A DNA stretch of 9,219 bases from RGIG3009 sp045590855. Lineage in GTDB: Bacteria > Bacillota > Clostridia > Oscillospirales > Acutalibacteraceae. A program made the position numbers and the translations under genes. The DNA is taken from NCBI GenBank assembly GCA_045590855.1, contig JAZNRV010000045.1:1-9219 (forward strand), read 5' to 3'. Of the stretch, positions 1 to 6,357 are shown in pieces (the first letter of the stretch is position 1; each line of letters opens with the position of its first letter). Under the pieces are notes generated by a model. It did no database searches. It saw nothing but the letters and a program-made list of their open reading frames with translations, and was not told where the DNA came from.

Positions 1-90
1 ACCGTATGCCTCCCACCAAGATAACAAACGACCGGACAATGTGCCGTTTTGCAGTGTGGCAGGCAGAATGTTTTCGACCAATGTAATCAT
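1..90 (-). CDS. Unidentified protein, N-terminal 30 codons only (cut by window edge)
   Basis: The reading frame starts with ATG at 90 and stays open to base 1. The start shares an ATGA overlap with the stop codon of the M42 peptidase gene before it (TGA at 89-87), a classic translational-coupling arrangement, and this is the main reason to accept it as a real gene. The peptide begins MITLVENILPATL and continues to ...SGRLLSWWEAYG. It does not resemble the usual M42 N-terminus (an early GxSGxE-type motif), so it is probably not a third copy of that family. No strong Shine-Dalgarno sequence is visible; only a weak GGGATG lies upstream, which fits initiation by coupling. It would be the last visible member of the murD operon. 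Function unknown. Confidence 0.6.
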   Translation of the reverse strand, partial: MITLVENILPATLQNGTLSGRLLSWWEAYG

Positions 91-1121
91 ACGTTTTCAT
101 CCCACACGGGTAGTGTGTTCATCAACTTTTCCAACAGTGAATATGTGCTTTGAATGTCCTGCTCATTCAAAACGCAAAGTGGCGAATGAATATAACGGCA
201 CGGCAACGAAACCGCAGCCACGCGAGAGCCTTCGCCCGCCCGCTGAATGGCAGAAGCATCGTTCCCACCGGCAACGGTGGTTTTGGTTTGTGTAGGAATA
301 TCACACGATGCCGCCAAAGAGCGAATATATTGATACAATTTGGTATCGTACAACGTGCCACGATCCATATACGAAACCATGGCACCGTTTTTAGTTTGGC
401 AAACTTGTTTTTCGGGCGGTACGCCCGCCACATCCGCAGCAGTAGTTGCATCAATTACCACCGCAATTTCCGGTTGAATGGAGAAAGCAGCAACCGCCGC
501 ACCGCGTGTTCCGATTTCTTCTTGTACCGTAAATGCCAACGTGACATCGTATTCCGGCTCGATTTGCGCCAGTTTTAGCAGCAAAGCGCATCCTACGCGG
601 TCATCCAACGCTTTGGAAGCAAAATAGCCGTTTTCCAATGATAACTGTTCATCGCAAAACGAGAACACGTCGCCTTCGTTAGCAATCGTTCGGGCTTGCT
701 TAGAATTTTTGGCACCGATATCAATCAGCATATCCGAAACTGACGGTATTGTCGTTTTGGTATCACCTTTGCATTGATGAATCGCTTTACCGCCAATAAC
801 ACCAATGTGCCCATTAACCATGACGCGTCGCGCAAAAAGCACGTCGGAAGAGACACCACCAACGGTGCTAAAGCGCAAATATCCATTTTCGGTAACACCC
901 GTGACGATACCGCCCACTTCATCCATATGTGCAGCAAACAACACTGTTTTTGGTGCTCGTTTTTTACCTTTGAGAGTAACAATGCAATTCCCCAAGCGGT
1001 CTACACGAACTTCTTGCACGGACGGTGCATTTTTTAGGTGTTGCACAATCGCGTCTCGCACATTATTTTCATGACCTGAAACGCCCGAAAGACGGCTGAG
1101 TTCCTTAGTGAGATTAGTCAT
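87..1121 (-). CDS. M42 family metallo-aminopeptidase (copy 2 of the tandem pair)
   Basis: A 344-residue cytoplasmic di-metal aminopeptidase of family M42 (glutamyl/deblocking aminopeptidase, TET and FrvX/YsdC relatives), which trims residues from peptide N-termini. The full set of family ligands and catalytic residues is visible: His65 in AAHMDEVGG, bridging Asp173 in KALDDRVG, the Glu201-Glu202 pair in VQEEIGTRG, Asp224 in VVIDA and His312 in RYIHSP. The GVSGHE motif near residue 13 and the length are typical. A GTG 15 nt upstream (1136) would also open the frame, but ATG at 1121 is preferred: it has AGGTGGT about 10 nt upstream, and the protein then begins MTNLTKELSRLSGVSGHE as in relatives. 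It overlaps the preceding M42 gene by 8 bp and is followed by an ATGA overlap with the next gene. Family members usually assemble as 12-subunit tetrahedra, but the specific substrate cannot be read from the sequence. Confidence 0.93.
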   Translation of the reverse strand: MTNLTKELSRLSGVSGHENNVRDAIVQHLKNAPSVQEVRVDRLGNCIVTLKGKKRAPKTVLFAAHMDEVGGIVTGVTENGYLRFSTVGGVSSDVLFARRVMVNGHIGVIGGKAIHQCKGDTKTTIPSVSDMLIDIGAKNSKQARTIANEGDVFSFCDEQLSLENGYFASKALDDRVGCALLLKLAQIEPEYDVTLAFTVQEEIGTRGAAVAAFSIQPEIAVVIDATTAADVAGVPPEKQVCQTKNGAMVSYMDRGTLYDTKLYQYIRSLAASCDIPTQTKTTVAGGNDASAIQRAGEGSRVAAVSLPCRYIHSPLCVLNEQDIQSTYSLLEKLMNTLPVWDENV

Positions 1122-2139
1122 GAGAACACACACCACCTTTCAACACAAAAGCGGATAATAACTTTGCCGTGGCATCAATATCGCGTAAAGAGACCGTTTC
1201 TACGGGGGTATGCATATACCGCAACGGAATGGAAAGTAAACCGGTGGGTATGCCATCGGCAGTAATGCCAATAACGTCTGCATCGGTTCCCGTGCTGTCC
1301 CCCATGACTTCATATTGATACGGGATATTATTTTTTGTTGCCAATTCGCGCAAAGTATTGGTAATATCGTTATCCAAAGCGGGCGACATTCCCAGCATGA
1401 CACCATCGCCCAAAACACCACATTCCCGTTTGTCGGCATCGGGTGTGTGGGCAAAACTAACGTCAACACTGATTGCAACATCCGGTCGGATGGAAAAAGC
1501 AGCCGTGCGCGAGCCGCGCAATCCCAATTCTTCTTGCACACAAAAAGCCACCGCCAAGCGAACGGGTAATTCTTTATCTTTAAGATATTCCAAGGCTTGT
1601 AATACAGCCGCCACACCGGCGCGATTATCCAGCGCTTTGGCACATACGGTGTCATTCATTAAGTATTCAAAATGTGGAGTAAAAGCAGCGCGCGTGCCCA
1701 AAGGAATACGTTCTGTCGCTTCTTCTTTTGTCATGCCGACATCCACACCACGTTCAGACAATTCGGGAAGTTTTTCATCCTTTTGCGAAAGATGCGGCGG
1801 AACAGCACAGAACACACCGTTAATCGGTGGTTGCGTAAGCACGGTAACCGATGCACCGGACAACGTGCGATTATCCACACCTCCACAAGCAGAAAGGTGC
1901 AAAAAACCTTGTTCATCAATGGATGACACGGTGAAGCCAATTTCGTCAATGTGTGCTTCCAGCAAAACCGTCGGTGCATTGGGAGCAGATGGTAAAAAGC
2001 CCCATACGTTGCCCAATGCATCACAATGAATATCGTTTGTATATTCAGACAGGTACTTTCGAGCGGTTTTAGAAGCCTCGTCAACACCGTTTACGCCGGA
2101 AGAAAAACACAGTTCTTTTAACACTGTATCAAGTTTCAT
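1114..2139 (-). CDS. M42 family metallo-aminopeptidase (copy 1 of the tandem pair)
   Basis: A 341-residue M42 peptidase, clearly diverged from its downstream neighbour. All expected metal-site residues are present: His63 in LEAHIDEIG, Asp171 in AKALDNRAG, Glu203-Glu204 in CVQEELGLRG, Asp226 in ISVDVSF and His310 in RYMHTPVE. The STGTDADVI segment before the last histidine is the family substrate-pocket region; the paralogue has GGNDASAI there. A GTG at 2154 extends the frame by five codons, but ATG at 2139 is better: AAAGGA lies 6 nt upstream and overlaps the murD stop codon. It follows murD by 11 nt and its stop overlaps the next start by 8 bp, so it belongs to the murD operon. Role inferred: cytoplasmic peptide turnover. 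No residue shows a direct role in peptidoglycan metabolism. Confidence 0.93.
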   Translation of the reverse strand: MKLDTVLKELCFSSGVNGVDEASKTARKYLSEYTNDIHCDALGNVWGFLPSAPNAPTVLLEAHIDEIGFTVSSIDEQGFLHLSACGGVDNRTLSGASVTVLTQPPINGVFCAVPPHLSQKDEKLPELSERGVDVGMTKEEATERIPLGTRAAFTPHFEYLMNDTVCAKALDNRAGVAAVLQALEYLKDKELPVRLAVAFCVQEELGLRGSRTAAFSIRPDVAISVDVSFAHTPDADKRECGVLGDGVMLGMSPALDNDITNTLRELATKNNIPYQYEVMGDSTGTDADVIGITADGIPTGLLSIPLRYMHTPVETVSLRDIDATAKLLSAFVLKGGVCSHD

Positions 2140-2150
2140 AGTCTGTCCTT

Positions 2151-3521
2151 TCACAGAGCATTCACAAGGTCTTTAAAGTGATTGCCCCGTTCTTCAAAGT
2201 TTTTATACATATCAAAACTGGCACTAGCGGGAGACAAAAACACAATATCCCCCGTTTTTGCCGTTTCTTTTGCCGTTTTTACCGCTTCTTGCATGTCAGC
2301 AACGTGAATGATGGGTAAATCGGAACAAACGCGAATGGAGCTTTCAATCGCCTTTGCAGTAGCTCCAAGCAAAATAGCGGTTTTCACAGTGTCGGCGGCA
2401 ATAGGACCGAGCGGTTCGTAGGAAATGTGTTTATCATACCCACCCGCAATCAGAATTACTTTGCGGTCAAACGCTTTGAGTCCTGCCATAGTGCGCGAAG
2501 GACTGCTACCAATGGAATCGTTATACCATTTGACACCGTCTAGCGTGCGCACCAATTCACAACGGTGCGGTACTCCGCCAAAAGTGCGTGCGTATTCCGC
2601 CATGATTTCTACCGAAACAACGCCCCACACAGCGGCAAAAGCAGCAAGATAATTTTCAATATTGTGTACGCCGGGGAGATTGATTTCTTCTGCTTTCAAA
2701 ATTGGCGTGGTTGTTACACCATCCGTTCCGTAAAGAACACCGTCTGTTCCTAAATACGTGCCGCGTTTCACCGCCTTTTGCCGTGAAAAAAACCAAACTT
2801 CGCCTTGGCAGTCTTTGGCAAATTCGGCTGTTTGCTCGTTATCAGCATTTAAGACAGCACGGTCGTTTTTGTTTTGAAAACGAACCAAATTCTTCTTAGC
2901 ATCAATGTATTCCTGCATATCGGTGTGCCAGTCCAAATGATTGGGTGCAACATTGGTCACGACCGCAACGTGCGGGCTTTGTTGCATGCGGGTCAGTTGA
3001 AAGCTGGACAGTTCTGCCACGGCTACATCGTTTGCGGAAATTTCCTCCGCAATCGGTAACAAAGGACGACCGATATTACCACCTAAGTGTACGGTTTTCC
3101 CTGCTTTTTCAAGCAATCCGGCAATAATGGTGGTTGTGGTGGTTTTGCCATCCGAACCTGTTACGCTGTAAATCGGTGCCGGACAGCAATCGAAAAACAA
3201 CTCCATTTCGGAGGTAACGGTTTTGCCTTCGCTTCTTGCTTTTTCAAATTCGGGCAAATAGGGTTTCATACCGGGTGTTCGGAGAATGATGTCAGCATTA
3301 AGTTGTGATAAATAATTTTCACCCAATTGTAAAATCGCACCGCTTTTTTCCAACTCAGCAGCGGTTTGACCCAATTCTTCACGCGTGCGTTTGTCACAAG
3401 CAATCACCTTGACACCATGTTTAAGTAGTTGAAAAACCACCGGTGTGTTGTTTTTTCCAATACCACAAACAGCCACCGTTTTTCCTGCAATTTGCTTGTA
3501 AAACTCTTGAATGGTCACCAT
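2151..3521 (-). CDS. murD: UDP-N-acetylmuramoylalanine--D-glutamate ligase MurD
   Basis: MurD adds D-glutamate to UDP-MurNAc-L-Ala with ATP hydrolysis, the second amino-acid step of cytoplasmic peptidoglycan precursor synthesis. The 456-residue protein has the three Mur-ligase domains. The N-terminal Rossmann UDP-substrate domain carries GIGKNN (about 20-25). The ATPase domain has the P-loop GSDGKTT (about 122-128), GGNIG, AELSSFQL, NVAPNHLDWH and a DAKKNL lysine region corresponding to the carbamylated lysine. The C-terminal glutamate-binding domain has WYNDSIGSSPSRT, AGGYDKH and LSPASASFDMYKNFEERG. The SSPSRT form is typical of clostridial MurD as I know it. ATG at 3521 is chosen over GTG at 3527 because AGGTG sits 5 nt upstream of the ATG, while the GTG would overlap the binding site. 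It is the first gene of the operon and lies behind its own promoter. Confidence 0.96.
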   Translation of the reverse strand: MVTIQEFYKQIAGKTVAVCGIGKNNTPVVFQLLKHGVKVIACDKRTREELGQTAAELEKSGAILQLGENYLSQLNADIILRTPGMKPYLPEFEKARSEGKTVTSEMELFFDCCPAPIYSVTGSDGKTTTTTIIAGLLEKAGKTVHLGGNIGRPLLPIAEEISANDVAVAELSSFQLTRMQQSPHVAVVTNVAPNHLDWHTDMQEYIDAKKNLVRFQNKNDRAVLNADNEQTAEFAKDCQGEVWFFSRQKAVKRGTYLGTDGVLYGTDGVTTTPILKAEEINLPGVHNIENYLAAFAAVWGVVSVEIMAEYARTFGGVPHRCELVRTLDGVKWYNDSIGSSPSRTMAGLKAFDRKVILIAGGYDKHISYEPLGPIAADTVKTAILLGATAKAIESSIRVCSDLPIIHVADMQEAVKTAKETAKTGDIVFLSPASASFDMYKNFEERGNHFKDLVNAL

Positions 3522-3549
3522 TATCACACCTATTTATCAGAATATTACT

Positions 3550-3578
3550 ATTATACTGTTTGTCACAAAAAATATCAA
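3550..3578 (-). promoter_or_regulatory. Sigma-A-type promoter for the murD operon
   Basis: On the minus strand a -35 box TTGATA (3578-3573; five of six matches to consensus) is followed by exactly 17 nt and a perfect -10 box TATAAT (3555-3550). Transcription would start near 3543, giving a leader of roughly 20 nt before the murD ATG at 3521. The upstream neighbour ends at its own terminator, so this is the natural promoter for murD and the genes behind it. Confidence 0.8.
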
Positions 3579-3585
3579 CTGATAT
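3572..3585. repeat. 6-2-6 inverted repeat over the murD -35 box (possible operator)
   Basis: ATATCA-AC-TGATAT is a perfect 6-bp dyad with a 2-bp centre, and its left arm covers the predicted -35 box of the murD promoter. A DNA-binding protein here would block RNA polymerase. The region is AT-rich and the arms are short, so chance is a real alternative and no regulator can be named. Confidence 0.3.
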
Positions 3586-3589
3586 ATGC

Positions 3590-3621
3590 AAAAAAGACGG
3601 AGTTTCGCACTCCGCCTTTTT
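3590..3621 (-). terminator. Intrinsic terminator after the DUF368 gene
   Basis: Read on the minus strand, AAAAAGGCGGAGT pairs with ACTCCGTCTTTTTT around a 5-nt loop (3608-3604). The stem is GC-rich with one G-T wobble and ends in a T6 run. It begins 8 nt after the DUF368 stop codon at 3630. On the plus strand the wobble becomes an A-C mismatch, so it is best suited to stopping minus-strand transcription. It separates the DUF368 unit from the murD promoter directly downstream. Confidence 0.88.
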
Positions 3622-3629
3622 ACGAAATA

Positions 3630-4469
3630 TCAATCGTTGGAAAAACGTGACAGTTTTAACAATCCCAAAAGACCGCCTACAAACAATAAAACCGCCACCA
3701 AAATGGTAAGCACCCAGTGCCACCAAACGGAAAGAGCACCAAAACCGGGGATAATATATTCTTCAAAAATATCCCACAAAGAACCGATAACAAACCCGAT
3801 AATTACGCAGTATGTCGGATGTGTAAAACGGTTCATAGCCCATTCCAGCGGCTTGGTAATGGCAAAAATACCAACCAGTAACGAGAGGCCAATGATTGCT
3901 AACGCCGGAAGCGACAGGGATGAAGAAGTAATCCCCAAGATAATCAGCATATGAGAGGTGCTGATACCCGGTAAAATTAACGCAATCGAGATAACCAATC
4001 CTGCGACAATCCACAACAAAATATTAGCAAACGTGATGTTTCCCGTGGGGGAAAACAAAGATTTTTCATCAATATTCGCAATACCTAACACAATTACCGC
4101 ACCGAGCAACCCCAAAAGCACCGAGGAAACACAAAAAGATGCTGTTACCTTTTCGGGTTTTATTTTGGAAAGTAAGGTTGGAATCCCACCGACAACGGCA
4201 CCGAAGAACAAAGCGGATACCGGAATCGGAAAAATCCCTAACAGTCGAGTGATGAGTTCGTACAACAAAACGAAGCCCAAACCTGCGCCCACACCAAAAC
4301 GAATTAAAAACCAGGCATTGTTTTTGAAATCCTTACGAATACCGCTGATAGCACTGAGCAAACGGTCGTAAATGCCCAACACAATGGCCATGGTTCCGCC
4401 GCTGACACCGGGGACGGCCATGGAAGAACCAATGATAAATCCCTTAATCGAAACCATAAAGTTTTTCAT
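3630..4469 (-). CDS. popT: DUF368 membrane protein, PopT-type undecaprenyl-phosphate translocase
   Basis: A 279-residue polytopic membrane protein of the DUF368 family. Members of this family (PopT) were recently shown to return the lipid carrier undecaprenyl phosphate (C55-P) across the membrane for reuse in cell-wall and surface-polymer synthesis. Family signatures are visible twice: VPGVSGGTMAIVLGIYDR (19-36) near the N-terminus and LPGISTSHMLIILGI (166-180) in the second half. This agrees with an internally duplicated, re-entrant-hairpin fold. Hydrophobic segments fill about 53-72, 83-100, 111-131, 147-167, 188-204, 219-237 and 251-271. A GTG at 4511 would add 14 residues, but it lies inside the predicted promoter/leader; ATG at 4469 follows AAAGGAG by about 11 nt. 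It has its own promoter and terminator. The family call is firm; the substrate is inferred from characterised relatives. Confidence 0.9.
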   Translation of the reverse strand: MKNFMVSIKGFIIGSSMAVPGVSGGTMAIVLGIYDRLLSAISGIRKDFKNNAWFLIRFGVGAGLGFVLLYELITRLLGIFPIPVSALFFGAVVGGIPTLLSKIKPEKVTASFCVSSVLLGLLGAVIVLGIANIDEKSLFSPTGNITFANILLWIVAGLVISIALILPGISTSHMLIILGITSSSLSLPALAIIGLSLLVGIFAITKPLEWAMNRFTHPTYCVIIGFVIGSLWDIFEEYIIPGFGALSVWWHWVLTILVAVLLFVGGLLGLLKLSRFSND

Positions 4470-4502
4470 ATATACAGGAACTCCTTTCCAGTCAATACGG
4501 CT

Positions 4503-4531
4503 ATTATACACCTTTTTTTTATGTTTGTCAT
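4503..4531 (-). promoter_or_regulatory. Sigma-A-type promoter for the DUF368 gene
   Basis: On the minus strand ATGACA (4531-4526; five of six matches to TTGACA) is followed by 17 nt and a perfect TATAAT (4508-4503). The predicted start near 4496 gives a leader of about 27 nt containing the AAAGGAG ribosome binding site. Its -35 box lies 19 bp from that of the divergent promoter serving the plus-strand genes. Confidence 0.8.
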
Positions 4532-4550
4532 CTAAATTTTATTCTCGGCA

Positions 4551-4579
4551 TTGAAAAAAGACAAAAAAACAAGTATACT
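4551..4579 (+). promoter_or_regulatory. Sigma-A-type promoter for the HD hydrolase / rlm / CDF unit
   Basis: TTGAAA (4551-4556) is separated by exactly 17 nt from TATACT (4574-4579). Each box is close to the sigma-A consensus. Transcription would start near 4586, leaving a leader of about 27 nt with GGAGGT at 4601-4606. Together with the promoter on the other strand it makes a compact back-to-back promoter region between 4503 and 4579. Confidence 0.78.
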
Positions 4580-4612
4580 GGACTTATAGTGATAATTATG
4601 GGAGGTAACACC

Positions 4613-5191
4613 ATGAATTTCAAAGAACAATTTTTGGAGATTTACCGTACGCACATTCATCGCGAAGGCTCGGCAGAGTTGCTTGAATATTTGGAATCTC
4701 GCGCGAGTGATTTTTTTACAGCGCCTGCCAGCACGCGTTTTCACGGTTCACACGAAGGCGGACTCGTGGAACACAGCGTCAATGTATACCATTGTTTGCA
4801 TCACTACTTAACGCGTGAACGTGTTAAGGAAACATACGGATTGGATTACAGCGAAGAAAGCATTGCGATTGTTTCTTTGCTGCACGATGTTTGCAAAATC
4901 AATTGTTATAAACCCGGTACACGCAACGTCAAGGACGAGCGCGGTGTTTGGCACAGCGTGCCGACTTATGAATTTGATGACAAGCTCCCCTACGGTCACG
5001 GTGAAAAATCCGTATATATCCTTTCAGGGTATATGCGTCTTACGCGGGAAGAAGCCTTTGCCATTCGGTATCACATGGGCTTTTCCGGCACAGAAGACAG
5101 CCGCAATGTCGGCAATGCCTTTGCTATGTATCCGTTGTCACTTGCCTTGTCGATTGCAGACATGGAAGCCACGTATTATATGGAGGGGTAA
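4613..5191 (+). CDS. HD-domain metal-dependent hydrolase, substrate unknown
   Basis: A 192-residue soluble protein with an HD-superfamily phosphohydrolase core. The metal-binding pattern is readable: His54 in GGLVEHSVNV, His91-Asp92 in LLHDVCK, His129 in GHGEKSV, His154 in RYHMGF and the final Asp183 in SIADMEATY. The SHEGGLVEHS start recalls the HD domain at the C-terminus of YhaM-type exoribonucleases, but no OB-fold precedes it and the protein is shorter. HD proteins cleave phosphate esters of nucleotides or RNA; which one applies here is unknown. A GTG at 4589 opens the frame earlier, but ATG at 4613 follows a strong GGAGGT by 6 nt and is preferred. It is the first gene after the promoter, and its stop codon is 5 nt before the methyltransferase start, whose ribosome binding site lies inside this gene's end. 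Confidence 0.85.
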   Translation: MNFKEQFLEIYRTHIHREGSAELLEYLESRASDFFTAPASTRFHGSHEGGLVEHSVNVYHCLHHYLTRERVKETYGLDYSEESIAIVSLLHDVCKINCYKPGTRNVKDERGVWHSVPTYEFDDKLPYGHGEKSVYILSGYMRLTREEAFAIRYHMGFSGTEDSRNVGNAFAMYPLSLALSIADMEATYYMEG

Positions 5192-5196
5192 TTGGC

Positions 5197-6354
5197 ATGG
5201 CACAAAGCACTCCTCACTCCCCTTGCCCTTTGTTTCACAAATGCGGCGGTTGTCAACTGCAAAACCTATCTTACCAAGAGCAACTTCGCTATAAGCAAGG
5301 AAAGGTCAATGCCTTACTGGGTAAATTTTGCTGCGTACAACCGATTATCGGTATGGAACATCCTTACCACTACCGCAACAAGGTACAAGCCGCCTTTGCC
5401 TTAACAAGAAAACGGGAAGTGATTTCCGGTGTTTATCAATCCGGCAGTCACCGCATCGTTAAGGTGGATTCTTGCCAAATTGAAGATACGGTTGCAGACC
5501 GCATTGTAGTTGATATTCGCCGTATGTTGCCGGATTTTCAAATTTTGCCATATCAAGAAGACAGTCGCAAAGGATTATTGCGTCACGTGCTGGTTCGGCG
5601 CGGTTTTCAAAGCGGTCAAGTTATGGTAGTGCTGGTTACCTCCAACCCTATCTTCCCTTTGAAGAAAAAGTTTGTAAGTGCCCTACTGCAAAAACATCCC
5701 GAAATCACCACCGTGGTTTTGAATATCAATCCGTATCAAACCAGTCTCTTACTCGGCGAACGAGAAGAAGTATTGTACGGCAAAGGGTATATTGAAGATA
5801 CGTTGTGCGGCTGCGTGTTTCGCATTTCCGCCAAATCTTTTTACCAAATCAATCCCGTACAAACCGAGCGTTTATATTCCACCGCCATTGAAGCAGCGCG
5901 GTTAACCGGAAAAGAAACGGTACTGGACGCGTATTGCGGCATTGGTACCATTGGGATTATTGCCGCCAAAAACGCGGGTGAAGTTTTGGGCGTTGAAGTA
6001 AACGGAGATGCCGTCAAAGATGCGCGTGTTAACGCGCGCCGCAACGGACTGACGAATATTGGTTTTGTCAAAGCCGATGCGGGAAAATACATGGTGGAGT
6101 TGGCAAACGAGGGACATAGCGTAGACGTGGTGTTTATGGACCCACCACGCGCCGGCAGTGACGAACCATTTTTGCAATCGGTGATTACCTTATCACCAAA
6201 AAAAGTGATATACATTTCTTGCAACCCCGAAACGCAAGAGCGCGATTTGCGTTCTTTGGTCAAAGGCGGATATCGCGTAACGGAAATCCAGCCGGTGGAT
6301 ATGTTCCCTCACACCAAACATATTGAGTGTGTTTGTTCTCTGGAAAGAAAGTGA
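5197..6354 (+). CDS. 23S rRNA (uracil-C5)-methyltransferase, RlmC/RlmD/RlmCD type with Fe-S cluster
   Basis: A 385-residue SAM-dependent RNA uracil-5-methyltransferase of the RumA/TrmA family. A cysteine cluster C10-x5-C16-x2-C19 plus C93 (VDSCQIED) is the family 4Fe-4S site. The Rossmann methyltransferase core shows DAYCGIGTIG (244-253, SAM loop), MDPPRAGS (314-321), YISCNPETQERDL with catalytic nucleophile Cys342, and Glu377 in HIECV as the general base. The protein starts directly at the Fe-S region with no N-terminal TRAM domain, unlike Bacillus RlmCD (YefA) or E. coli RlmD, and its size is like E. coli RlmC. Target U747, U1939 or both therefore cannot be settled from sequence. The start is supported by GGAGGGG at 5182-5188, 8 nt upstream. 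It lies between the HD hydrolase (5-nt gap) and the CDF transporter (3-nt gap), implying one transcript. Confidence 0.9.
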   Translation: MAQSTPHSPCPLFHKCGGCQLQNLSYQEQLRYKQGKVNALLGKFCCVQPIIGMEHPYHYRNKVQAAFALTRKREVISGVYQSGSHRIVKVDSCQIEDTVADRIVVDIRRMLPDFQILPYQEDSRKGLLRHVLVRRGFQSGQVMVVLVTSNPIFPLKKKFVSALLQKHPEITTVVLNINPYQTSLLLGEREEVLYGKGYIEDTLCGCVFRISAKSFYQINPVQTERLYSTAIEAARLTGKETVLDAYCGIGTIGIIAAKNAGEVLGVEVNGDAVKDARVNARRNGLTNIGFVKADAGKYMVELANEGHSVDVVFMDPPRAGSDEPFLQSVITLSPKKVIYISCNPETQERDLRSLVKGGYRVTEIQPVDMFPHTKHIECVCSLERK

Positions 6355-6357
6355 ATT

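Noticed and set aside
1358..2029. Open plus-strand frame of 223 codons opposite the M42 gene
   Set aside because: It lies wholly antisense to a gene with complete family motifs, has low-complexity, Ser/Thr/Pro/Arg-rich content and no ribosome binding site; it is a shadow of the coding strand.
3586..4371. Two consecutive plus-strand frames opposite the DUF368 gene
   Set aside because: Both are antisense to a well-recognised membrane protein gene, and the first begins inside the terminator hairpin. Their hydrophilic, Lys/Pro/Ser-rich translations are what antisense reading of hydrophobic codons gives.
4470..4490. Small GGAA/TTCC inverted repeat around the DUF368 ribosome binding site, as a possible RNA switch
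   Set aside because: The stem is only 4 bp and the leader is under 30 nt, far too small for a known riboswitch class.
4470..4511. GTG start at 4511 for the DUF368 gene
   Set aside because: It would overlap the predicted start of transcription just after the -10 box and has no usable ribosome binding site. ATG at 4469 with AAAGGAG fits the family N-terminus.
4815..5294. Second plus-strand frame overlapping the HD gene and the methyltransferase start
   Set aside because: It is out of frame with two genes that have strong ribosome binding sites and conserved motifs, and it has no recognisable domain of its own.
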